Below are positions 41,983 to 50,158 of a stretch of 54,655 nt of DNA, piece after piece. The notes under the pieces were generated by a model. It was not told the origin of the DNA. It saw nothing but the letters and a program-made list of their open reading frames with translations, and ran no database searches. The translations under genes and the position numbers were made by a program. Every line of letters starts with the position of its first letter. The first letter of the stretch is position 1. Source of the DNA: SIG565 sp964607025 (GTDB lineage Bacteria > Bacillota > Clostridia > Oscillospirales > Acutalibacteraceae); NCBI GenBank assembly GCA_964607025.1, contig CAZSIL010000010.1, positions 1-54,655 on the forward strand, in the 5' to 3' direction.

Positions 41983-42855
41983 TCACGCCCCCGTCCATAC
42001 AGTATCCTTTTTAAGATGTAATAATTTGGGTAATTCCTGCTGCTTTAACACAGAGCAAGTAACAGAAGGTATGGCATTATCAAGTAATCCGTAAAGAATT
42101 TTATCTTCATAACTGTTTCCAAGCATATCCTTGATATCGGAAAATTCTTTAAAGATATACTTTAAATCTTTGTTTATTGTAGTATAAAACTGATTTTTAT
42201 ACTGCGAAAAGTCCACCTTTTCTAACAACAAAGGGTTAAATCTGCCCTTGACAATATCCTTGTCATAATCATCCAACGCATCAATGTAATAGAGCCATAC
42301 AGCAATGGCGTGAATAAACTTTAACATTTTTTCTTCAACGACAAAGCAGTTTTTCACAAGAGAGACCATCATATCGGCGAACGCAACACCAATACTCATA
42401 ACATCAGAATTCGCCTTTTCAAGAGTGAGTATTTTATCATACCCCTTGCGAATTATTTGGACAATTTGCGGATAGCCCTTTTGCGCTTTAACTATAGAAT
42501 GCTTAAAAATGATGCTTCCGGCTTTAGCTTTAACAGAACCTTCATCGAGAATGTCATCGCGCATTTTTTCGGCAGCCAATAGTATATTTATGGCCGCAAG
42601 CTTTTTCCAATTTTCATTATCAAATAAAGCCGCTTTACAGTTGCATTTACCTACACAAGAAATAGGACTGCATAGGGGTTCGTTATGTGCCTTTATAACA
42701 ACGGCTAGTGTTGCCACGTCGTAGCTTAACAACATTCTCGACAAATTTCCGTAATGCTTTTCCAACGCAAAGCATAAACCGCAATAATAATTTTTATATG
42801 CTTTTCGTACGTTTGCCGAGGTGTATTTTCCTTTGAAACGGAAATAACCGAACAT
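41983..42855 (-). CDS. DUF5685 family protein, isoprenyl-synthase-like motifs
   Basis: A 290-residue, mostly helical protein of the DUF5685 type: N-terminus MFGYFRFKGKYTSANVRKAY, then YYCGLCFALEKHYG (C25, C28), SRMLLSYDVATLAVV and a cysteine group C62, C67, C71, C73. Two Asp-rich motifs stand out: D100-D-I-L-D104-E-G, and D195-D-Y-D-K-D200 followed by KGRFNP. They recall the DxxxD and DxxEDxxxGR motifs of squalene/phytoene synthases. The family function is unproven; a prenyl-diphosphate-using fold is my inference. AAAGGAGAG precedes the start. Confidence 0.72.
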   Translation of the reverse strand: MFGYFRFKGKYTSANVRKAYKNYYCGLCFALEKHYGNLSRMLLSYDVATLAVVIKAHNEPLCSPISCVGKCNCKAALFDNENWKKLAAINILLAAEKMRDDILDEGSVKAKAGSIIFKHSIVKAQKGYPQIVQIIRKGYDKILTLEKANSDVMSIGVAFADMMVSLVKNCFVVEEKMLKFIHAIAVWLYYIDALDDYDKDIVKGRFNPLLLEKVDFSQYKNQFYTTINKDLKYIFKEFSDIKDMLGNSYEDKILYGLLDNAIPSVTCSVLKQQELPKLLHLKKDTVWTGA

Positions 42856-42866
42856 AGCTCTCTCCT

Positions 42867-43643
42867 TTAAAATATTACTAAGGCGAAAATCACAGCGATA
42901 ATGTTACTAAACAAATTCACAATGCAATTATCGATAATTCGAACACCGGATAAAAGAACTGTGCTGTGGTTGCAGTGAACGGTTTTTTCGGTTTTGCATC
43001 CGCAAATGGCGCATTGGTATTTTGCTTGTACCAAGACCCCTAAAATGCTATCGATAATGCAACCAAAAAAACTTGCTAGAATAATAATGATACATCCTTT
43101 TAAATCAAGATCATAAAAAAAATAAATCATTCCAAACAAAATACAGGCAAAAAGTGCCGATGCAGTGCCGAGAAACGAAATACCGCCGGACATACCCTTT
43201 TCCATCCTTTTGAATGTTAAAATATTTACTGGATTCTTGTGGGATAATATGCCAATGTCAGATGCAACACTATCGGCAATAGCTTCTCCAATGCCAACCA
43301 TAAAGCAAATAAAAAAAGCTTTTTGATTTGTTAAGGCATATGCTACGATACATATGGCGGCGGCACCGCCATTAACTGCGACCTGTACACTATCTCTCGC
43401 GGAAGATTTTTTGTTTATGCTTTCGGTGTGTTTTTGTATGCGTGATTTAAGAGCTTTTTCAATTATTGCAACTGCAAAATACGCAAAAACCAAATATGTC
43501 AACGTAAACCAGTTACCGAAATAATAAGATGTAAATATAATAATTAAGGCAGTTATTGCGCCACCCAAGGTTAATGACTTGGTTTTATAGGTGAAAAAAG
43601 CAATAATAAATGCAACTAAAAATCCAATTAAAAATTTAATCAT
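42867..43643 (-). CDS. DUF92/VTE6-like membrane protein (prenyl-phosphate kinase family)
   Basis: A 258-residue polytopic membrane protein of the DUF92/TMEM19 family. Family motifs are ARDSVQVAVNGG (82-93), EAIADSVASDIG (120-131), KGMSGGISFLGT (149-160), GCIIDSILG (194-202) and DNCIVN (238-243), plus a CxxC with nearby His/Cys (C211, C214, H223, C224). The plant member VTE6 phosphorylates phytyl phosphate to the diphosphate. The gene starts 4 bases after the VTE5-like gene, suggesting two sequential phosphorylations. Substrate chain length is unknown. Confidence 0.8.
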   Translation of the reverse strand: MIKFLIGFLVAFIIAFFTYKTKSLTLGGAITALIIIFTSYYFGNWFTLTYLVFAYFAVAIIEKALKSRIQKHTESINKKSSARDSVQVAVNGGAAAICIVAYALTNQKAFFICFMVGIGEAIADSVASDIGILSHKNPVNILTFKRMEKGMSGGISFLGTASALFACILFGMIYFFYDLDLKGCIIIILASFFGCIIDSILGVLVQAKYQCAICGCKTEKTVHCNHSTVLLSGVRIIDNCIVNLFSNIIAVIFALVIF

Positions 43644-43647
43644 AGCA

Positions 43648-44304
43648 TCACCATAAAAAGAAAGCAGAAACCAGCATTATTCCAAAAGGAATCGAAAAAT
43701 TATCCATTCCGTTACCAACGAGTTCAAGAACAGCGGTCAGTACGCCTAATAATAATATCTCGGTCCACTTTAAAGGTACCGAAACGAACAAGGATAGCAA
43801 AAGAATACCAAATATTGCAAAAATTGCACACGCTATGGTACCTATTAATGATTTATCTTTGGTAAGCATAATCTTTTTTCTTTTAGATAATGTACCCACA
43901 AGTGCTGCCGCACCATCACCGAAGGAAAGGCAAAAACAAGCTATGCCAAACGGAAGCATAAGCTTGGGAATAAATAATGATGCTATCGCCATTATAGTTA
44001 TGCTGATTGCATAATAAATGGTGCCGTAATGGTTGCTGCCATCATCCCGACGCTCATACATTTTAAAAATTTTGTATTTGTAAGAAAGGAAATTTATTAA
44101 AATAAACGATAGCGGGATTATTACAATGTGCCACGTTCCTGCTAAAAATTTTTGTAAAATAAGCCAGGACATTCCCACAAAAATATGTATTAGCTTTCTT
44201 GAAATTTCGACATTAAAATTTAATATTTTTTGAAATAATCCGATTAAAAGTATTACGGAAAACAGGTAAACGTATGAAAACAAATATCCGTATAGAATAT
44301 TCAC
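43648..44304 (-). CDS. Polyprenol/phytol kinase family protein (VTE5-like)
   Basis: A 218-residue membrane protein with about seven hydrophobic helices, of the SEC59/DGK1/VTE5 (CTP-dependent lipid kinase) group: RKLIHIFVG (36-44), the CTP-binding-like SFGDGAAALVG (127-137), K151-S152 and a C-terminal E194 and DN (201-202). Members phosphorylate dolichol, phytol or diacylglycerol. It starts with GTG at 44304 after AGGGGGAT. It is placed directly before the VTE6-like gene. Confidence 0.78.
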   Translation of the reverse strand: MNILYGYLFSYVYLFSVILLIGLFQKILNFNVEISRKLIHIFVGMSWLILQKFLAGTWHIVIIPLSFILINFLSYKYKIFKMYERRDDGSNHYGTIYYAISITIMAIASLFIPKLMLPFGIACFCLSFGDGAAALVGTLSKRKKIMLTKDKSLIGTIACAIFAIFGILLLSLFVSVPLKWTEILLLGVLTAVLELVGNGMDNFSIPFGIMLVSAFFLW

Positions 44305-44315
44305 CGCAAATCCCC

Positions 44316-44990
44316 CTATTTGTTTTTTATCATCCTAATCAATTCTCTATCGGTGCTGTCAGGCCTAAGCAAATTATAGGCAAAATTATAAAAGCAGAGC
44401 AAAAGTAATAATAATAGCTCCATGCTAAAAAATCCTTTTACCAAAAATATGATACAAATAAGGCAAATCAATAAATTTGAAATACTACCGGCGCATAAAG
44501 CGATTATGTATTTATAAGACGGTATGGAGCTATTATAAATCCACGTGCATTTAGCGGAAAACAGACGGTTATTTTCAATGCTAATCTTGTATTTGTTATT
44601 TGTGTTATTGATTCTTAAAACAGAAATTATTAAATCCGTAACCTTGATTTTAAAAATAACCAAAGTAAAGAAATGACTTATCTCATGGATTGAAATACTT
44701 ACAAGACGGAACACAAGCAGACAAACAATGTATCTGAAAATATATAGTTTTGCATCGGTTACGAAAACCCACACAAAAGAAAGCATTACAGCGATTATAA
44801 AAACCGCTTTTAAATACCCACACAAACGGCTGTTCATTTGAAATTGATTACAATATTGGACAAGTAATATCTCATATGAGTTCTTGTCCATATTTTGTTT
44901 GTTGTTGAATCCGGCATAACTATAATCTCCATGATTTTTGAGTTTTACATATAGTACGTCTATTAATATTAAATAGTTATTCATAAACAT
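44316..44990 (-). CDS. Membrane HExxH protein, M50 (site-2 protease)-like
   Basis: A protein of up to 224 residues with about four hydrophobic segments. The metal motif H102-E-I-S-H106 lies inside a membrane helix, and N206-LLRP-DSTD214 resembles the second ligand region of M50 site-2 proteases. The soluble N-terminus (1-60), with MDKNSYEILLVQYCNQF, faintly resembles PqqD/RRE-type peptide-binding domains. A peptidase for peptide maturation or immunity would fit. The start is uncertain: ATG 44990 overlaps a promoter -10 box, and ATG 44984 lies close to the predicted transcript start. Confidence 0.6.
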   Translation of the reverse strand: MFMNNYLILIDVLYVKLKNHGDYSYAGFNNKQNMDKNSYEILLVQYCNQFQMNSRLCGYLKAVFIIAVMLSFVWVFVTDAKLYIFRYIVCLLVFRLVSISIHEISHFFTLVIFKIKVTDLIISVLRINNTNNKYKISIENNRLFSAKCTWIYNSSIPSYKYIIALCAGSISNLLICLICIIFLVKGFFSMELLLLLLLCFYNFAYNLLRPDSTDRELIRMIKNK

Positions 44991-45017
44991 TATATATTAA
45001 GCACTCCGTTTTTGCAA
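44989..45017 (-). promoter_or_regulatory. Promoter of the Cys-rich peptide cassette
   Basis: On the - strand, TTGCAA (45012-45017), a 17-base spacer and a perfect TATAAT (44989-44994). It overlaps the first possible start codon of the HExxH gene, so a transcript from here would have almost no leader. It is the only good promoter seen upstream of the six genes. Confidence 0.55.
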
Positions 45018-45154
45018 GCTTTTTCGACGGTATTTTCGGTTATTGGACTGATTTTCTATGGTGTTCAATCTAATCGACCAAGTTTCAAAAACGAGATAAA
45101 GAGCAAGGTCCTTATCTTTTAAAGGGGACCATTTGCATCGCAATAAATAGGGGG

Positions 45155-45183
45155 TAGAAATTCTAAAAAAAATGTTGTATAAT
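45155..45183 (+). promoter_or_regulatory. Promoter of trkA-trkH
   Basis: A weak -35 box TAGAAA (45155-45160), a 17-base spacer and a perfect TATAAT (45178-45183), about 33 bases before the trkA start. It is divergent from the cassette promoter. Confidence 0.5.
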
Positions 45184-45215
45184 AACTGCATATTAGAATT
45201 AAGTAGGTAATGCTT

Positions 45216-46577
45216 ATGAAAATTATGGTTGTAGGTTGCGGCAAAATAGGGGCTACCATCACAAAAGCTTTGATAGCTGAGGGGCACGATATTACTGTTA
45301 TGGATAATGACCCCGCGGTTATTTCCGAGATTACTAACATCTATGATGTTATGGCTATTTGCGGCAGCGGTACCGACTGTGAGGCATTAGCAGAAGCAGA
45401 GGTGGATACCGCCGAGCTTTTTATTGCCGTTACGGGTTCGGATGAGTTTAATATGCTAAGCTGTTTCTTGGCACAAAAGATGGGCGCTACATATACTGTG
45501 GCGCGTATCAGGAATCCGCAGTACAACGCCAAAAAATCAGATTTGCTAAAGAAGGAGCTTTCAATTTCTCACGCCATTAATCCTGAGCTTTCTGCAGCCA
45601 AAGAAATGCTCAATGTTTTAAAACTGCCGTCAGCCGTTAAGGTCGAAACATTTTCTCGCGGTAATTTTGAAATGGTGGAGCTTGTTGTTAAGGAAAACAC
45701 ACCGCTTGATAATATGATGCTTATGGAACTTAGAAAAAAATACACCGAGAAATTTCTTGTTTGCGCGGTTGAGCGTGATGATAAGGTGTATATTCCAGGT
45801 GGTAGTTTTGTGCTTAAAAGTGGGGATAGAATAGGTCTTTTAGCCGCCCCCACCGAGATACAGCGTTTGCTCAAACAACTCGGTATTCTGCAAAAACAGG
45901 CAAGGAACGTTATGATACTGGGCGCGAGCCGCACCGCGTATTACCTTTCACGTATGCTGATTGATAGCGGCAACTCGGTTAAAATAGTTGAGATTAACCA
46001 CGCAAAGTGTGTCGAAATGAGCGAAATTTTACCCGAAGCCGTTGTTATAAACGGTGACGGCGCAAACCGTGAACTTTTGCTTGAAGAAGGCATATCAAAT
46101 GTTGATGCTTTTGTTTCCCTTACGGGTGACGACGAGAAAAACATACTTTTATCCTACTTCGCGCTCGAACAAAACGTATCGAAAGTAATAACCAAGATTA
46201 ATCGTGACGAGTATTTTGCAACAGCGGAAAAATTAGGGCTTGAAACCATAATCACACCCCGCAAATCCATAGCAAATATTGCGGTACGATATGCCAGGGC
46301 CATACACAACTCGCTGGGAAGTAAGGTTGAGACACTTTATAAGCTTATGGATGAACATGCCGAGGCGCTTGAGTTTATAGCGGCAGCTGACTGTGAGATT
46401 TTAGGTATACCACTTAAAGAGCTGCGCACAAAATCGAACGTTTTGGTTGGTGGAATTATACGTGGCAGACGCGCCATAATTCCAAACGGCGAAGACACTA
46501 TCATGGCGGGGGATAGGGTTGTTGTCATTTCGACAGGTCATCAACTTGCCGACCTTGAAGATATAGTTGAGGGATAG
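45216..46577 (+). CDS. trkA: Trk potassium uptake regulator TrkA
   Basis: A 453-residue TrkA with two tandem RCK units. The first Rossmann half has GCGKIG near residues 7-12 and an acidic strand end MDND; the second begins near VMILGASRTAYYLSRML. Each is followed by a TrkA_C-type domain. It binds NAD(H) or ATP and gates the TrkH channel from the cytoplasm. The start at 45216 is favoured over 45210 by the TAGGT spacing. trkH follows 3 bases after the stop. Confidence 0.94.
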   Translation: MKIMVVGCGKIGATITKALIAEGHDITVMDNDPAVISEITNIYDVMAICGSGTDCEALAEAEVDTAELFIAVTGSDEFNMLSCFLAQKMGATYTVARIRNPQYNAKKSDLLKKELSISHAINPELSAAKEMLNVLKLPSAVKVETFSRGNFEMVELVVKENTPLDNMMLMELRKKYTEKFLVCAVERDDKVYIPGGSFVLKSGDRIGLLAAPTEIQRLLKQLGILQKQARNVMILGASRTAYYLSRMLIDSGNSVKIVEINHAKCVEMSEILPEAVVINGDGANRELLLEEGISNVDAFVSLTGDDEKNILLSYFALEQNVSKVITKINRDEYFATAEKLGLETIITPRKSIANIAVRYARAIHNSLGSKVETLYKLMDEHAEALEFIAAADCEILGIPLKELRTKSNVLVGGIIRGRRAIIPNGEDTIMAGDRVVVISTGHQLADLEDIVEG

Positions 46578-46580
46578 CAT

Positions 46581-48050
46581 ATGAACCGTAGAATGATTTT
46601 TAGGGTTGTGGGCAGTATTTTGCAGATTGAAGCAATATTTTTGCTGCTTTCGGGCGTTGTATCGGCGATTTATAAAGAAAATAAATCGCTGTTAGCGTTT
46701 TTGTTAAGCGCGGTTATAGCAATTACTGTAGGCACTCTTTTAAAAACCTTTTCAAAGCCGAAAACCTCTGTTATATATGCTAAAGAAGGGTTTGTAATTG
46801 TAGCATTTGCTTGGCTTTTTATGTCACTAATCGGCGCTTTGCCGTTTGTCATTAGCGGTGAAATCCCATCCTTTGTAAATGCGTTTTTTGAGATAGTAAG
46901 CGGCTTTACGACAACAGGCGCTTCCATTATTACAAGCTTTGACGGCATTAGCCACGGCACACTTTTCTGGCGCAGTTTCTCGCACTGGATAGGCGGTATG
47001 GGTATACTCGTATTTGTAACGGCTATATTGCCGAGTGTGTCCGAGCGTCCAATACACATTCTCCGTGCCGAGATGCCCGGACCCACAATGGGAAAACTTT
47101 TACCGCGCCTTAAAGATACCGCGGTAATTCTTTATATAATTTACGTGATTATGACTGTAATTTTAATCGCTCTGTTGATATTCGGTGGTATGCCTGTGTT
47201 TGATAGTATCATACATGCGTTTGGCACTGCGGGTACGGGTGGATTTGGTGTCAGATCTGATAGCATCAGTTCATATAGTTCATACTTGCAGTGGGTAATT
47301 ACCATATTTATGATACTCTTCGGTGTTAATTTTAATATGTATTATTTACTGCTTATCAAGAGAATTAAAACTTTCTTCACAAGTGAAGAATTGTGGAGCT
47401 ATATCGGAATAATTTTATCGGCGACGGCGATAATTACCGTTAATGTTTTCTCGATTTATCAGAATTTTGCAGACTCGCTTCGAAATTCGGCTTTTCAGGT
47501 GGCATCAATTATATCGACGACCGGATATTCCACCGTTGATTTCAACAGCTGGCCTACCCTTTCAAAAACGATACTAATAATTCTTATGTTTATAGGCGGT
47601 TGCGCGGGCTCAACGGCTGGCGGTATAAAGGTTTCGCGCATTGTTATAATCTTTAAAATGATAGGCAAGGAAATAAAGCATATGCTCCATCCGCGCGCGG
47701 TATCGTCGGTTAGATTTGAAAAACGCCCTGTGGATGCGGCAACCACCAAAAATATAGGCAGTTACTATCTTATCTATTTTGTTTGTTTCTTTGTAATTTT
47801 ATTACTTTTATCGATAGACTCTATAACTGTCGGTACAGTGCATAACGCGTTTGAAACCAATTTTTCTGCTGCGGCAGCATGCTTTAACAACGTCGGTCCC
47901 GGTTTTTCGGCGGTTGGACCCTTGGAGAGTTATGCGGAGTATTCGGATTTTTCAAAAATCGTTTTGTCATTTGCAATGTTGCTCGGTCGGCTTGAAATAT
48001 TTCCACTGATTATCGCTTTATCACCGTCTTGCTGGTCGAGAAACAAATAA
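46581..48050 (+). CDS. trkH: Trk potassium uptake channel TrkH
   Basis: A 489-residue membrane protein of the SKT family. The four pore loops carry filter segments GFTTTGASI, GTAGTGGFG, ISTTGYSTVD and NNVGPGFSA, each with the conserved glycine. With TrkA it brings K+ (and some Na+) into the cell. It is co-transcribed with trkA; no terminator is seen after it, and the next promoter starts 30 bases later. Confidence 0.95.
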   Translation: MNRRMIFRVVGSILQIEAIFLLLSGVVSAIYKENKSLLAFLLSAVIAITVGTLLKTFSKPKTSVIYAKEGFVIVAFAWLFMSLIGALPFVISGEIPSFVNAFFEIVSGFTTTGASIITSFDGISHGTLFWRSFSHWIGGMGILVFVTAILPSVSERPIHILRAEMPGPTMGKLLPRLKDTAVILYIIYVIMTVILIALLIFGGMPVFDSIIHAFGTAGTGGFGVRSDSISSYSSYLQWVITIFMILFGVNFNMYYLLLIKRIKTFFTSEELWSYIGIILSATAIITVNVFSIYQNFADSLRNSAFQVASIISTTGYSTVDFNSWPTLSKTILIILMFIGGCAGSTAGGIKVSRIVIIFKMIGKEIKHMLHPRAVSSVRFEKRPVDAATTKNIGSYYLIYFVCFFVILLLLSIDSITVGTVHNAFETNFSAAAACFNNVGPGFSAVGPLESYAEYSDFSKIVLSFAMLLGRLEIFPLIIALSPSCWSRNK

Positions 48051-48079
48051 AGAAATGTTTGACAAAAAAGTATTTTATG

Positions 48080-48108
48080 TTGACAATTTTTGCGTGGTGT
48101 AGTACACT
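48080..48108 (+). promoter_or_regulatory. Promoter of the NlpC/P60-like gene
   Basis: A consensus TTGACA at 48080-48085, a 17-base spacer and TACACT at 48103-48108, 33 bases before the start codon. Confidence 0.7.
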
Positions 48109-48141
48109 TATTCCGCAACATTTGTAATTTGGGAGGAAATC

Positions 48142-49092
48142 ATGAAGGGGAAAATAGTAAACTTCATTACCGAAAATAAACTTCTTATGACACTTATAGC
48201 GCTAGTGTTGGTTGCAGCAATTATAGCGCTGAGTATATCTCTCGCCGGAAAACCCGAAAAACCCGTAGATACACCGACTCCGTCGGCGCCGGTCTCCAGC
48301 GACCAGAGCAGTTCCGAGACTTCTTCTGCTACCCCCGTAATTAAACCGATTAATATGGAGGAACTCTACAAGCAGTATAACGAAAAAATGGATATGGATA
48401 AGAATCCTTTTATGGATTCGCTTGAATATACCGGATACAATCTCGCAAAACATAGGGCTGATGGCGAAATGTGGAACTACGTTCTTGCTTCAACCAAAAG
48501 AGGCAGGGGTTGGCTTTCGAAAATCAGTTATGACTATGATGGCGGAACAACCGGTTATGAAGTAAATGAAGAAGGTAAACCCGACATTGAGTTCTTTGAA
48601 AAGAACGATATGGTTTGTGCAACCTACATTTCTTACGTTTACTTTAACTATATGGGTAACTTTATGGGTATTGACGTGTCGGGTATTGAAAAGCCCGAAA
48701 AACCTGAACTTGCAAACTCTTGGTATCACACCGCAAAAAGATGGGTTGAGGCAGGTTATTCCAAGCAAATCACCTATGATGCTAAAATCGTAAGTGAACG
48801 CATAGTATTTAACGAACATGAGGAAATACCGATTGGTTCTCTCATATTCTTTAAATCTCGTTATGAGGATATAAGACCGGGCGAATCTACCCACGTTGCA
48901 ATCTATGCGGGTTACAAAAACGGTAACCATTGGGTATACCACGTAGGTAACGATAACGGACCTGAATTTTGCTCCATTCAACGTATGTGCTGCAACTCGG
49001 CACCGGGAGCCAGAGACGGTCAGTTTATGATGGGCGTTTTTACCACCCCCACATACATTGCACAAGGCATTTTAGACAAAATGGGCGAATAA
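48142..49092 (+). CDS. Membrane-anchored NlpC/P60-like hydrolase
   Basis: A 316-residue protein with one N-terminal membrane helix (about 13-35), a Ser/Pro/Thr-rich linker (40-66) and an outside domain. The domain resembles NlpC/P60 or CHAP cysteine peptidases: C159 in DMVCATYISYVYFNY and H251 in STHVAIYAGYKNG, then H267. It probably cuts peptidoglycan peptides. No SH3 or LysM binding domains are seen. TGGGAGG precedes the start. Substrate and regulation are open. Confidence 0.75.
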   Translation: MKGKIVNFITENKLLMTLIALVLVAAIIALSISLAGKPEKPVDTPTPSAPVSSDQSSSETSSATPVIKPINMEELYKQYNEKMDMDKNPFMDSLEYTGYNLAKHRADGEMWNYVLASTKRGRGWLSKISYDYDGGTTGYEVNEEGKPDIEFFEKNDMVCATYISYVYFNYMGNFMGIDVSGIEKPEKPELANSWYHTAKRWVEAGYSKQITYDAKIVSERIVFNEHEEIPIGSLIFFKSRYEDIRPGESTHVAIYAGYKNGNHWVYHVGNDNGPEFCSIQRMCCNSAPGARDGQFMMGVFTTPTYIAQGILDKMGE

Positions 49093-49105
49093 AATCAATA
49101 ATTAA

Positions 49106-49157
49106 CAAAGGATTTTTATGGACTGAGCATTTATCCATAAAAATCTTTTGTTTTTTT
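49106..49157 (+). terminator. Terminator after the NlpC/P60-like gene
   Basis: A 17-bp stem: 49106-49122 pairs with 49134-49150 (one G-T pair) around an 11-base loop, followed by seven Ts at 49151-49157. Confidence 0.9.
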
Positions 49158-49179
49158 ACAAAAAATGCGTAAAAAAGGG

Positions 49180-49208
49180 TGGAAATATTATATAAAGTAT
49201 GATATAAT
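49180..49208 (+). promoter_or_regulatory. Promoter of the hydrogenase operon
   Basis: TGGAAA (49180-49185), a 17-base spacer and a perfect TATAAT (49203-49208). It leaves a leader of about 75 bases before hndA, in which I see no clear operator. Confidence 0.5.
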
Positions 49209-49290
49209 TTTAACATAGTATACGGTGCAAAAGTGTGGTCTTTTAAAATACCGCATTACCGTGACTTTAATCATCAAAAGGAGGATTATC

Positions 49291-49788
49291 ATGCAAAAGA
49301 AAATCAGTAAACTTCCTTTCAAAGGCACAGCCGAGCAGGAAGCAGAGCTTCAGTCAGTAATCGCCAAAAATAAGGGTGATAAAAGCAACCTTATGGCAGT
49401 AATGCAGGAAGCACAGGGAATTTACGGCTATCTCCCGATGGAAGTACAGCAGATGATAGCCGAGGGTATGGACGTTCCGCTTGAAAAGGTATACGGTGTT
49501 GCAACGTTCTATGCACAGTTTGCGCTTTCCCCGAAAGGTAAATACAACGTGTCGGTTTGCCTTGGAACCGCTTGCTATGTAAAGGGCGCAGGTGAACTTA
49601 TGGATAAGTTAAGCGAGGTACTGGGCATCGGCGCAGAAGAGTGTACTGAGGACGGAAAGTTTTCACTCACAGCATGCCGTTGTATCGGTGCTTGCGGTCT
49701 GGCTCCGGTTTTGACAGTAAATGATGACGTTTACGGTCGTTTAACAGCCGACGATATTCCCGGTATAATTGCTAAATATCAGGATTAA
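49291..49788 (+). CDS. hndA: NADH/NADP-dependent hydrogenase subunit HndA (NuoE-like)
   Basis: A 165-residue NuoE/HndA protein with a thioredoxin-like [2Fe-2S] site: C90 and C95 in VCLGTACYV, C131 and C135 in CRCIGACGLAP. It is one subunit of the electron-bifurcating or NAD(P)-linked [FeFe] hydrogenase. The ATG at 49291 follows AAAGGAGG; a longer frame from 49225 has no such signal. It opens the hydrogenase operon, but a six-gene regulatory block separates it from hndB. Confidence 0.92.
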   Translation: MQKKISKLPFKGTAEQEAELQSVIAKNKGDKSNLMAVMQEAQGIYGYLPMEVQQMIAEGMDVPLEKVYGVATFYAQFALSPKGKYNVSVCLGTACYVKGAGELMDKLSEVLGIGAEECTEDGKFSLTACRCIGACGLAPVLTVNDDVYGRLTADDIPGIIAKYQD

Positions 49789-49804
49789 TAAGGGGAATTC
49801 CTAA

Positions 49805-50158
49805 ATGAAAATAAGTCAAATAATAGAGCACTTGGATGCCAAGGTAGTTTGGGGAGAAGAGTATCTCGACCGCCATGTATATTCCGCTTGTGGCAGCGAT
49901 ATGATGAGCGATGTTCTGGCGTATGTAAAAGACCAGTCGGTCTTGATTACGGGTCTTGTAAATTCGCAGGTTATCAGAACTGCCGAAATGATGGATATGG
50001 TTTGTATAGTTTTCGTTCGTTCAAAAATGCCTAGCGAAGAGATGATAGAATTAGCAAAGGAAAGCGGTATTGTGCTACTTGCAACCGAAAAAAGAATGTA
50101 TGAGGCGTGCGGTAAGCTTTATTCCGCAGGTCTTTTAGGAAACGCGGTGCGCAGATGA
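49805..50158 (+). CDS. DRTGG-domain small protein
   Basis: A 117-residue protein of the DRTGG type: MKISQIIEHLDAKVVWGEEY, CGSDMMSDVLAYVKD (the segment that replaces the DRTGG sequence) and a Rossmann-like end. Proteins of this kind recur beside [FeFe]-hydrogenase genes in Clostridia, with no defined biochemistry. It overlaps the following ATPase gene by 4 bases. A second, shorter relative is encoded at 51877-52203. Confidence 0.8.
   Translation: MKISQIIEHLDAKVVWGEEYLDRHVYSACGSDMMSDVLAYVKDQSVLITGLVNSQVIRTAEMMDMVCIVFVRSKMPSEEMIELAKESGIVLLATEKRMYEACGKLYSAGLLGNAVRR

Noticed and set aside
44834..44932. 32-codon frame on the - strand inside the HExxH gene, starting near a GGAGAT sequence
   Set aside because: It is out of frame with the HExxH gene and the encoded peptide has no recognisable pattern; most likely chance.
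44997..45287. Open frame of 96 codons on the - strand upstream of the HExxH gene
   Set aside because: It overlaps the start of trkA, has no ribosome binding site or motif, and the promoter for the - strand cassette lies inside its 3' end.
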